Shown here piece by piece: positions 1-6,689 of a stretch of DNA of 12,500 nucleotides; the first letter of the stretch is position 1, and every line of letters begins with the position of its first letter. The position numbers and the translations under genes are program-made. The DNA comes from Stramonita haemastoma (Eukaryota; Mollusca; Gastropoda; Neogastropoda; Muricidae): NCBI GenBank assembly GCA_030674155.1, contig CM060323.1, positions 37,446,401 through 37,458,900 of the forward strand, read 5' to 3'. The notes beneath the pieces were generated by a model. It was given only the letters and a program-made list of their open reading frames with translations, ran no database searches and was not told where the DNA came from.

Positions 1-107
1 GTGTATGCAGTTGTATAAGTATTGTCGTCATTTGTTCCCACTGGCACACAATGCCCTACTCTTACGAAAAGCGGAACAGGATTTAACGTGTGCGCAAGAT
101 GTTCTGC
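1..107 (-). repeat. tRNA-derived SINE, 3' part of body, inverted, cut by window edge
   Basis: The reverse complement matches the SINE bodies at 1949-2250 and 4078-4440 over the stretch running from the block around GCACACGTTAAATCC to GTGTGCCGGTGGGAAC and CATACAC. Only the middle and 3' body are present. The head side ends at about 107, where a (GCGT)n tract starts, and the tail side runs off the window. It is the only copy in inverted orientation. It lies in the intron upstream of the first visible P450 exon. Confidence 0.85.
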
Positions 108-112
108 AAAGG

Positions 113-120
113 TAGGTGTG

Positions 121-152
<32 letters not shown>

Positions 153-417
153 TGTGTGTGTATGTGTGTGTGTGTATGTGTGTGTGTGTGTAGGGAGGTT
201 ACTTTGTGTGTGTGTGGGGAGGGGGGGGTGGAGAGAGGGGGAGGTGTGTGTGGGGGGGGGGAGGGAGTTACGTGTGTCTGTGTGTGGGGGGGGGGGGGAG
301 TAGGTGTGTCTGTGTGAGGGTGGGGGTATATGTGTGTGCGTACGTGTGTGTGTTCGTGCGTGCGTGCGTACGTGCGTGTGTGTGTGAAGAGGGGCGGGGG
401 GGGGGGGGGGGGGGGGC
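113..417 (+). repeat. (GT)n/(GCGT)n and poly-G low-complexity tract
   Basis: This stretch holds GCGT and GTGT dinucleotide blocks interleaved with long G runs, including about 12 G near 284-297 and 18 G at 399-416. Open frames here encode only Cys/Val/Gly runs and are not genes. The strand is compatible with Z-DNA (GCGT blocks) and G-quadruplex formation (G runs). Confidence 0.9.
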
Positions 418-539
418 TGTATCTGCTTTTACTTCAAACAATAATATTTTTTGATATTTTGAACACATCTAAAATGTTCCTTCACCATGTGTCTAGTCTC
501 AGTATATGCCTTCCCTTACTAATCCCCATCTTCTGTCCC
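418..539. other. Intronic sequence, nothing recognised
   Basis: This is moderately AT-rich unique-looking sequence between the G-rich tract and the minisatellite. I see no exon, motif or repeat in it. By position it belongs to the intron that ends at 1206. Confidence 0.5.
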
Positions 540-1206
540 TGCTTTGCTTTCACCTGTGTGTCTTTTTTTTCCTACACCAGAATCCAGTGAGCCACCAGAG
601 TACTGTGTTGCTTTTATCTTGTGTGTCTTTTTTCCTGCACCAGAATCCAGTGAGCCACCAGAGTACTGTGTTGCTTTAACCTGTGTGTCTTTTTTCCTGC
701 ACCAGAATCCAGTGAGCCACCAGAGTACTGTGTTGCTTTGAACTGTGCGTCTTTTTTTTTTCCTGCACCAGAATCCAGTGAGCTACGACACTGCTATATT
801 GCTTTAAACATGTGCCTTTTTGTTTCTTACACCAGAGTCTAGTGAGCCACGACACTGCTATGTTGCTGAAACTTGTATCTTTTTTTTCTACACCAGAATT
901 CATTGAGCTACGACATAGCTGTTTGTTTCAATCTTTATTCTTTCTTCCTACACCAGAATCCAGTAAACTACGACGCCGCTGTATTGCTTTAAACTTGCCT
1001 TTTTTTTCGACACCAGAGTTCATTGAGCTACCACATCACTTTTTTGCTTTGAACTTGTGTCTTTTTTTTTCCTACACCAGAATCCAGTGAGCTACGACAC
1101 TACAATGTTGCTTTAAACTTGTGTCTTTTTTTCCTACACCAGAATCCAGTAAACTACAACACTGCAATGTTGCTTTAAACTTGTATCTTTTTTTCCTATA
1201 CACCAG
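540..1206 (+). repeat. Minisatellite of ~62-bp units, each copying the P450 3' splice site plus exon start
   Basis: Ten tandem units precede the authentic splice site. The unit AG dinucleotides end at 580, 643, 705, 771, 835, 896, 956, 1016, 1080 and 1142, and the genuine acceptor ends at 1206; spacing is 60-66 bp. Each unit has a T-rich run, then a variant of CCTACACCAG, then a variant of AATCCAGTGAGCTACGACAC, then TGTTGCTTTAAACTTGTGTC. The genuine exon begins GATCCAGTGAGCTACGACAC, so about 27 nt of coding sequence plus the pyrimidine tract have been amplified. Homology fades after the ATG at exon nt 25-27. The leftmost four units share variants (CCACCAGAGTACTGTG), which suggests local homogenisation. 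In the exon's frame most units reach TAA or TGA about 36 nt after the AG. Confidence 0.93.
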
Positions 1207-1295
1207 GATCCAGTGAGCTACGACACTGCTATGGAACTGACCTACCTGGACATGTGCATCAATGAAGCCATGAGACTGTTCCCTCCTGCACCGGC
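1207..1295 (+). CDS. Cytochrome P450 (clan 3, CYP3-like), K-helix exon
   Basis: Translation from 1207 in phase 0 starts DPVSYDTAMELTYLDM and ends with NEAMRLFPPAPA, leaving a 2-nt split codon (GC). NEAMR carries the invariant ExxR of the P450 K helix, whose Glu and Arg help hold the haem pocket. The YDTAMELTYLDM stretch is the usual lead-in in CYP3/thromboxane-synthase-like enzymes. The acceptor is TATACACCAG at 1197-1206 and the donor is GTGAGT at 1296-1301. The upstream exons are outside the window. P450s of this clan are haem monooxygenases anchored in the endoplasmic reticulum that oxidise lipophilic endogenous and foreign compounds; the substrate cannot be inferred from this part. The oddity is that the acceptor is the last of eleven near-identical acceptors. 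The family is clear, the subfamily is not. Confidence 0.93.
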
Positions 1296-1337
1296 GTGAG
1301 TTTTTTTTTTAGGGTCAATCAAAATCATAACTAACTT

Positions 1338-1549
1338 TTGTTGTTGTTGTTATTGTTGTTGTTGTTGTTGTTCCTTCCTTCCTTCCATCTTTTCTTCCTC
1401 CCTTCCTTCCTTTCTCCCTTCCTTCCTTCCTTCCTCCCTTCCTTCCTTCCTTCCTTCCTTCCTTCCTTCCTTCCTTCCTTCCTCCCTCCCTCCCTTCCTC
1501 CCTCCCTTCCTTCCTTCCTTCCTTCCTTCCTTCCTTCCTTCCTTCCTTG
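1338..1549 (+). repeat. (TTG)n followed by a long (CCTT)n/(TTCC)n tract
   Basis: TTG repeats with one TTA interruption occupy 1338-1372. An almost uninterrupted TTCC/CCTT array with CCC interruptions follows from 1373 to 1549. The second part is ~175 nt of pure pyrimidine on the + strand, a mirror-type polypurine/polypyrimidine tract that can form triplex (H-DNA). It sits in the P450 intron 1296-2686, only ~40 nt after the donor. Pro/Ser/Phe/Leu or Lys/Glu/Gly/Arg frames here are repeat translations, not genes. Confidence 0.95.
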
Positions 1550-1665
1550 GCTAGAGTCCCACGAAATTCACAAATGATGAAGTTTTTGTGTGTGCAACTC
1601 CCCCCTTTTTTTTTTTGCCAACCATTAAGGTACTGCATTCCGACTTCGGGCTGATGTCTAAACCC
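1547..1665 (+). repeat. Dispersed repeat, copy 1 (partner at 5524-5632)
   Basis: The order of blocks is shared with 5524-5632: GGCTAGAGT/GGCCAGAGT, then ATTCACAAATG/GTTCACCAATG, then a T run, GCCAACCATTAAGG/GCCCATCGTTAAGG, and TTCCGACTTCGGGC, the last of which is identical. Both copies are preceded by a C/T-rich run. The family is unknown to me. It is probably a fragment of a larger transposon or non-coding repeat. Confidence 0.7.
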
Positions 1666-1767
1666 GACACCAAAGTGTATGTATTTCAGTGGTCTTTTTT
1701 TGGTTTAAAAAAAAAAAATTGTTTGCCACATGCTCTTACCAGCACGAATAGCGGTAGTGTGTGTACA

Positions 1768-1909
1768 GTACATGAATACTTATCCCATTAATCTCGATAT
1801 AAAAGAATTTAAAATAAATGACGAATTTCATTATCATTTTTATTTTATTTTATCTTATATAAGGTTAAAAAAAAAAAGAGAAGAAGAAAGAAACAAAGAG
1901 AGAAGCAAA
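1768..1909 (+). repeat. Left copy of a 140-bp direct repeat containing a SINE 3' tail
   Basis: It begins GTACATGAATACTTATCC and ends AGAGAGAAGCAAA. It is almost identical to 2189-2327, 421 bp to the right. The first ~50 bp are the SINE 3' tail (the CTCGATATAAAAG block). The remainder is flank of the form TTTAAAATAAATGACG followed by an A/G-rich end. The SINE body that should precede the tail is absent here. Confidence 0.88.
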
Positions 1910-1948
1910 GTGTGCAGGTAGGTAAGATGCCTGTGCATAGTTTTTTTC

Positions 1949-2250
1949 GTTCCCGGCTAGTCTCCCCTGGAGTTAACATCAGTGCTTGACTCCACTCTCC
2001 CCAAAAGTCTTTCGGATGAGACTGTAAACTGAGGCCCCGTGTGCGAACGCTCGCAAGAACATTTTGCGCACACGTTAAATCCTGTTCCGCTTTTCGTAAG
2101 GGTAGGCCATTGTGTGCCGGTGGGAACAGATGACAAAATTGACACAACTGCATACACACGGGGACTGGATGAATAAAAAAAAAAAAAAGTACATGAATAC
2201 TTATCCCATTAATCTCGATATAAAAGAATTTAAAATAAATGACGAATTTC
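1949..2250 (+). repeat. tRNA-derived SINE, 5'-truncated copy
   Basis: The copy contains the CCCCTGGAGTTAACATCAG block, the CTTTCGGATGAGACTGTAAAC central block, CCCCGTGTGCGAACG, GTTAAATCCTGTTCCGC, GTGCCGGTGGGAACAGATG, the ACACGGGGACTGGATG segment, a poly-A of 14-15, and the tail with CTCGATATAAAAG. The tRNA-like head with A and B boxes is missing. The central block resembles, from memory, the conserved core of MetaSINE-type elements of invertebrates. It lies in P450 intron 1296-2686, opposite in orientation to the copy at 1-107. Confidence 0.88.
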
Positions 2251-2327
2251 ATTATCATTTTTATTTTATTTTATCTTATGTAAGGTTAAAAAAAAGAGAA
2301 GAAGAAAGAAACAAAGAGAGAAGCAAA
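2189..2327 (+). repeat. Right copy of the 140-bp direct repeat
   Basis: It matches 1768-1909 with only a few changes, such as ATATAAGG versus ATGTAAGG and a shorter A run. Here the repeat follows directly on a SINE body, so its first ~50 bp are that SINE's own tail. The arrangement fits a 421-bp tandem duplication or unequal exchange that took tail plus flank. Confidence 0.88.
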
Positions 2328-2410
2328 CTGACCCCCTAGTTAATTAATCAACAATGATAATTATTGTAAGTACATGTCTGAAGTGTGAGCATGAGTATAA
2401 GTCGTCACTG

Positions 2411-2645
2411 GGTTGTTGTTGTTATTGTGGTGGTGGTGGTTGGTGGTGGTTGTGCGTGCGCGCGCGCGCGTGCGTGCATGCGTGTGTTGTTCTTCAGTTT
2501 AATGTCTGTTCACATTATAAGTGATATTAGACAAGTATGCGTGTGTGTACATGCGTGCGTGCGTGCGTGTATGCGTGCGTGCGTGTGTGTATGCGTGCGT
2601 GCGTGTGTGCGTGTGTGTATGCGTGCGTGTGTGTGTGTGTATGCA
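2411..2645 (+). repeat. (GTT)n, (GGT)n and (GTGC)n low-complexity tract
   Basis: GTT and GGT repeats run to about 2450, a CGCGCG core with GTGC repeats to about 2485, a short unique stretch from 2490 to 2536, and a GTGC/GTGT mosaic from 2537 to 2645. It ends ~40 nt before the acceptor of the next P450 exon. The alternating purine-pyrimidine GCGCGCGC core is a typical Z-DNA-prone sequence. Confidence 0.9.
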
Positions 2646-2686
2646 CGTTTCTTCTGTAAAACAATCATCATTGTCTTTTTTTCTAG

Positions 2687-2824
2687 GCTGAACCGCCTGG
2701 CAGCGGCTGACGTGAACCTGGGGGGTATTGAGGTGAAGAAAGGAAGCCGGCTGCGCATCCCTGTGTACGCTATCCACAGAGACCCTGACCTCTGGCCCGA
2801 CCCTGACACCTTCCGCCCTGAGAG
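2687..2824 (+). CDS. Cytochrome P450 (clan 3, CYP3-like), meander exon with PER motif
   Basis: The first G joins the GC left by the previous exon to give Ala. Reading then continues LNRLAAADVNLGGIEVKKGS, then RLRIPVYAIHRDPDLWPDPD and TFRPER, ending on a split AG. IPVYAIHRDPDLWPDP is the stretch between the K helix and the PERF motif that is highly conserved in clan 3 P450s, and FRPER supplies the Arg of the E-R-R triad. The acceptor is TTTTTTTCTAG, with a good pyrimidine tract ending at 2686; the donor is GTCAGT at 2825. The length of 138 nt keeps phase 2 on both sides and there are no stops, so this exon looks intact. Confidence 0.95.
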
Positions 2825-2825
2825 G

Positions 2826-2910
2826 TCAGTGTGTGTGTGTGTGGGGGGGGGGAGGGACCTGGAGAGAGAAGGAGGAAGGAGGAGGAGGAGGGGAGGAGGA
2901 GGAGAGTGAA
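2826..2910 (+). repeat. Short (GT)n, G run and GGA-rich purine tract
   Basis: Directly after the donor there is a GT run, a run of about ten G, then AGGAGGAGG purine repeats to about 2908. G-rich sequence just inside a donor is a common intronic splicing-enhancer arrangement in animals. That function is inferred here, not shown. Confidence 0.8.
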
Positions 2911-2982
2911 GTTTTGAACAGTTTTGTGGAATCTTTTTTTGTTTTTTGGACAAGCTTTGAGCGGAGGCAAAAGCCGAGTGGT

Positions 2983-2985
<3 letters not shown>

Positions 2986-3059
<74 letters not shown>

Positions 3060-3107
3060 CAGACAGAAACAGACAGACAGAAAGACAGACAGACAAACAG
3101 ACAGAGA
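2986..3107 (+). repeat. (TA)35 microsatellite joined to (CAGA)n
   Basis: Pure TA runs from 2986 to 3055. A CAGA tetranucleotide array with a few AAA interruptions follows at 3056-3107. The tract lies in P450 intron 2825-3633. No gene is present. Confidence 0.97.
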
Positions 3108-3236
3108 TTAAGGCTTAACATCCTCCTGGGTCACCCACCCCATGTGGGACATTTTTTCTGTTTATATGCTGATAAGTTAGTAGGGGGTGTTAAGACCTGG
3201 ACGATCGTAAACCCCATGGACCGAGGAATTTTTCAA

Positions 3237-3482
3237 AAAATCACTGACAATAAACATGCGGCTCTGGCTCTCTCATGCCTCCTGGAGCTCTAGCCGAGGA
3301 ATAAAATTTAAAAAACACAAAAACAAACAAACAAACAAATAAATCACTGACAATAAACATGTGCTCTGGCTCTCTCATGCCTCCTGGAGCTCTAGCCCAG
3401 GAATAAAACTTAAAAAAACAACACAAAAACAACAACAAATAAATCACTGACAATAAACATGTGTGGCTCTTGGTTTCTCTCA
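3237..3482 (+). repeat. ~100-bp tandem repeat, 2.4 copies
   Basis: Copies start with TCACTGACAATAAACATG at 3241, 3344 and 3444, giving periods of 103 and 100 bp. Each complete unit holds CTCTCATGCCTCCTGGAGCTC, then an AGGAATAAAA block, then an A/C-rich spacer of AAC and AAAC repeats. The third copy breaks off after TTGGTTTCTCTC near 3480. It is intronic. Confidence 0.92.
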
Positions 3483-3633
3483 CTCATCTAGGCCTCCATG
3501 GAGGATAACCAAAGAGAGTATTTCAACAACAACCAAACCAACCTCAACAACAAAAACCTTCCCTTTGCACTAGAAACAAAAAAAGGATAGGTGCCATGAG
3601 TATGCATGGATAGGCCACACATGTGGTGTTCAG

Positions 3634-3795
3634 ACACACCCCTGAGCCAAGGCGGCCCGTCACCCGTTCGCCTTCCTGCCCTTTGGCCACGGTCCCCGGA
3701 ACTGCATCGGGATGAGGCTGGCCCAGCTGGAGATCCGCATGGCCCTGGCCACAGTGCTGCAGCACTTCACCCCTGTGCTCTGCGACAAGTCCGTG
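3634..3795 (+). CDS. Cytochrome P450 haem-binding exon, apparently missing one base near 3646
   Basis: From 3652 the frame reads [20 protein letters not shown], then [19 protein letters not shown] and [20 protein letters not shown] is the P450 cysteine-ligand signature (FxxGxRxCxG); its Cys is the thiolate ligand of haem iron. MRLAQLE is the start of the L helix. The donor GTGAGT at 3796 leaves phase 0. At the 5' end the best acceptor is GTTCAG ending at 3633. It gives R-H-T-P-E in the frame coming from the previous exon, whereas the haem frame needs CCT GAG GCC AAG in place of the observed CCTGAGCCAAG. Upstream of 3646 the haem frame meets TGA at 3643-3645. No other AG gives the right phase. 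The simplest reading is a one-base deletion, real or a sequencing error. The usual Phe of PERF would be His, and the pyrimidine tract before this acceptor is poor. Confidence 0.9.
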
Positions 3796-3931
3796 GTGAG
3801 TGAAGTGTGTCTCTGTGTGAAATGAGTAGTGTCTGTGTGAAGTGAATAGTGTGTGTGTGTGTGTCTGAACAATGTCTGTGTAAAGCTAACGCTCTCCATG
3901 TATTTATTTCCGTCCTAACTCTCTTGCCAAG

Positions 3932-4093
3932 ACTGTCATCCTGCAGGGGACACTGGAGGGAGAAAGACGCAAGGGCAGACAGATGAAGAAAGAACTGGAT
4001 GATGCAGAACTTCCAAGACGGGACCGGCCTGGACATGGCGCTGTTCTCTGTGAAGCTGGCGACCTCTTTGTGAAGCAGGACGGGACAGCCTAG
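3932..4093 (+). other. Possible alternative terminal P450 exon whose stop lies in a SINE
   Basis: The sequence CGTCCTAACTCTCTTGCCAAG (3911-3931) has a branch-point-like CTAAC and a pyrimidine-rich stretch before AG. Phase 0 from the haem exon then gives 53 residues starting TVILQGTLEGERRKG and ending GDLFVKQDGTA, with TAG at 4091-4093. That stop belongs to the tRNA-like head of the SINE that starts at 4078. The +1 frame holds a different open end, MQNFQDGTGLDMALFSVK, closing at TGA 4071-4073. Neither resembles a clan 3 C-terminus as well as exon 5284-5364, so this may be a cryptic exon, an alternative last exon, a remnant of another gene, or plain intron. Confidence 0.3.
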
Positions 4094-4440
4094 TGGTTAG
4101 AACAGTGCGCTCGCAATTTGACGACCTGGGTTCGAATCCCGTTTGAGGGGATTTTTCCCCCTGGAGTTCAGTGCAGACTCCATTCCCCCAAAGAGTCCTT
4201 CGGATGAGACTATAAACCGAAGCCCCGTGTGCGAACGTACGCAGAACATCTTGCGCACACGTTAAATCCTGTTCCGCTTTTCGTAAGAGTAGGCCATTGT
4301 GTGCCGGTGGTCGTAGATGACAAAATTTATAAAATCGCATACACACGGGGACTGGGTGTAAAAAAGCACATGAGTGCTTATTCCATTATCCTCGATATAA
4401 AAGAAATAAATGAATTAAATAGATAGATCAATAAATAAAC
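4078..4440 (+). repeat. tRNA-derived SINE, full-length copy
   Basis: This is the best copy in the window. The tRNA-like head is GGACGGGACAGCCTAGTGG with an A-box-like CAGCCTAGTGGTTAG, and a perfect B box GGTTCGAATCC at 4129-4139, so RNA polymerase III could recognise it. Then follow the TTTTTCCCCCTGGAG block, the CCTTCGGATGAGACTATAAAC core, GTTAAATCCTGTTCCGC, ACACGGGGACTGGGTG, the tail GAGTGCTTATTCCATTATCC with CTCGATATAAAAG, and an AATA-type terminal repeat. It lies in the last P450 intron. It is not a working tRNA gene: the cloverleaf is incomplete and the element continues for ~300 nt. Confidence 0.93.
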
Positions 4441-4739
4441 AGCAATCCGTGTATACAGAAAGTTGGTGGTGGTGTGTGATTGCATATTACCCGGGCTTAC
4501 ATTCCAGATCCCAGAATACACTCTGACTCACTCATCCCATCTGGGAATCTTTGTGAAGATTGAAAGTACACACTAGATGAAAACCAGGGCATTCTGAAAT
4601 TTAGTATATGTATGCTGATTTGTAACTCTTTCGCCACAAGGGCACGTTGACACTTATTAAATAATTTTGTTTCACAAGCGTCCAGTTTTACCATATATTA
4701 TATATATATATATATATATATTAGTGTGTGTGTGTATGG
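4441..4739. other. Intronic sequence with a short (TA)n/(TG)n at 4696-4735
   Basis: This is mostly unique-looking AT-rich sequence with no exon recognised. A TA run at 4696-4721 passes into TGTGTG at 4723-4735. The same TA-then-TG order recurs on a larger scale at 5040-5280. Confidence 0.6.
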
Positions 4740-5283
<544 letters not shown>

Positions 5284-5286
<3 letters not shown>

Positions 5287-5364
5287 CCGCCAACCATCAA
5301 AATGCCCCAGCTCAGGATGCGACCCGTGGATGGGCTGTGGATGAAGTTCAAGGTCAGGGACTAG
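5284..5364 (+). CDS. Cytochrome P450, C-terminal exon with stop
   Basis: After the TGCAG acceptor ending at 5283, phase 0 reads YPPTIKMPQLRMRPVDGLWM, then KFKVRD and TAG at 5362-5364. Joined to the haem exon this gives ...VLCDKSV-YPPTIK..., which has the right length and pattern for the last ~30 residues of a clan 3 P450: a beta strand, then a turn of the D-G-L-W type, then M-K-F-K before the stop. It matches the family better than the open frame at 3932-4093. The intron before it would run 3796-5283 (~1.49 kb) and contains two SINEs and the TA/TG tract. The odd feature is the acceptor context, which is (TG)n with no local branch-point adenine. Confidence 0.85.
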
Positions 5365-5856
5365 CTGTCTGGCCATGATCAGGATCGTCTGCACGCGGCA
5401 GGCTGTCCTCAGAGCACAGTGCAGCGTGATGCCGCTAGACATGCAATGGATTTTAACCAGAATATGGAGTGTGCTTTCATCCTTTTTCTTTTTTCTTTCT
5501 TTCTTTTTTTTATTTTTCGTTTCTCGGCCAGAGTTCCGAGGTTCACCAATGCAGAGATTTTGCGTATGGGATGTTTTTGCCCATCGTTAAGGCAGCCGCT
5601 TTCCGACTTCGGGCATGTGCTTTCGTCTCAAACGGATCACGGATCATCCAAAATGGACTGCTCTTTGTTGATTTTTCTTTTTTTTTCTTTTTTTTTTTGG
5701 GGGGGGGAGGGGGGGGGGGGGAAAGGGTGTGGGTGGGTGGTTAATGTTTTAGCATTCTCTTAATTTTTGGAGGGTAGACCTAGTTGAGATTTTGTTTTGC
5801 CACTGTGGTTTTAAATACTATGAAAATACCCTTCTGATGATAATCATGAAAATAAA
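5365..5856 (+). other. Presumed P450 3' UTR with a candidate polyadenylation signal
   Basis: Non-coding sequence follows the TAG. The first AATAAA downstream is at 5851-5856, within GAAAATAAAACCG. The region includes a dispersed repeat at 5524-5632 and a T-run/G-run at 5675-5723. The mRNA end cannot be fixed from sequence alone, and other AATAAA motifs occur further right, for example near 7131. Confidence 0.45.
5524..5632 (+). repeat. Dispersed repeat, copy 2 (partner at 1547-1665)
   Basis: It shares GGCCAGAGTTCC, GTTCACCAATG, a T run before GCCCATCGTTAAGG, and TTCCGACTTCGGGC in the same order as 1547-1665. It is preceded by a T/C-rich run at 5480-5518. Similarity fades after about 5630. 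Confidence 0.7.
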
Positions 5857-6295
5857 ACCGTTACTGGAATGGAAGGGTTAAAATGTTTAGACCTTGTATG
5901 AAACATATGGAGAATGTCATAGCAAATACTGTCATTAGAAAAGAACAAACTTTCGTCACAAGACATGCGGTATTGAATATGGCAAAAGGAAAACTGCCAT
6001 TACTTTTTTTTGACAGTTAATGATAATGATAATAATAGTGTATGGAATTTATATAGCGCTGAATCTCGTAAAGCAACAAATCAAAGCGCTAACTGAACAA
6101 CTGAACAGTTGAACAATAGTATATTCTTTTTTATCCCTCCAAATCAGACAGTCTAGTTTTTCTGTCAAATTCTCACCAAAGATTATACACTACATCTGAC
6201 ATTTCTTACTTCAACAGGCGACTTCTTTAAGCCAAAGGGTCAGGCAAGAAAACACATAAAAGCTTTTTTGGTGAACTCTTAAGTACAAAGACAAA
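5857..6295. other. Intergenic sequence with a short TATAGCGCT element
   Basis: No gene is seen. At 6020-6091 there is a GATAATGATAATAATAG stretch, then GGAATTTATATAGCGCT, and CAAAGCGCTA 30 nt later. TAGCGCT (6054-6060) and AGCGCTA (6085-6091) are inverted. From memory, this TATATAGCGC...AAAGCGCT arrangement is a short repeat common in invertebrate genomes. The rest looks unique. Confidence 0.5.
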
Positions 6296-6511
6296 TGTTT
6301 GGCTAATACTGATAAGCACAGACTGAGATACGTTGGTCATGCAAACAGAAACACACAGACAAATCTGATAACGACAGTTCTCTAAGGTAAAGTTGGGGGC
6401 AGAAGGAAAAGAGGCAGACCCCCAACATCCTACATTGCCAACATCACTGAGATCAGTGGTCTGGGAGGGCTGCAGGAGATTGTAGAACTCAGCAGAGGCA
6501 GAGGGAGGTGA
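6296..6511 (+). pseudogene. LINE reverse-transcriptase C-terminal remnant
   Basis: One frame reads KCLANTDKHRLRYVGHANRN, on through LITTVL, a TAA at 6383-6385, then GKVGGRRKRGRPPTSYIANI, TEISGLGGLQEIVELSRGRG and R, with TGA at 6509-6511. RYVGH, the GGRRKRGRPPTSYI block and the N-I-T-E-I segment are the signature at the C-terminal end of non-LTR retrotransposon polymerases. The internal TAA stands where LQG is expected, and a single C-to-T change (CAA to TAA) explains it. Upstream polymerase sequence is absent, so this is a 5'-truncated, dead copy. Clade assignment is not possible from this much. Confidence 0.8.
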
Positions 6512-6689
6512 CGATCCTTTGTGGGTTTGTGTGGAGCTCCTACTATACTGACGAGTTCATGCCATAATGATCATTCGGGCTGTAGTGATTTTTTTTCCTT
6601 AGTTAAATTTGTGTTTTGTGCTTATACCTCCTCCCACTGTCCCCTCGTAAATGGGTTTAAAAGCAATAAGCTGTTGACATTGCCATCGG

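Noticed and set aside
544..1090. Open frames with repeated S-F-x-T-P-E-S-S peptides
   Set aside because: They come from the splice-site minisatellite. The frames shift between units because unit length varies from 60 to 66 bp, and the flanks are non-coding.
540..1206. CRISPR-like array
   Set aside because: The repeats are head-to-tail without unique spacers, carry a splice-site copy, and sit in an animal intron.
1315..1638. Minus-strand Lys/Glu/Gly/Arg repeat protein
   Set aside because: It is a translation of the (CCTT)n tetranucleotide array inside a P450 intron.
4000..4073. The +1 frame M-Q-N-F-Q-D-G-T-G-L-D-M-A-L-F-S-V-K ending at TGA 4071 as the genuine P450 C-terminus
   Set aside because: It is out of phase with the haem exon through the 3931 acceptor and has a TGA at 3982. 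The exon at 5284 fits the family better without any frameshift.
4078..4150. tRNA gene
   Set aside because: A and B boxes are present, but no full cloverleaf with acceptor stem can be drawn, and the same head occurs in other SINE copies with a ~300-nt body.
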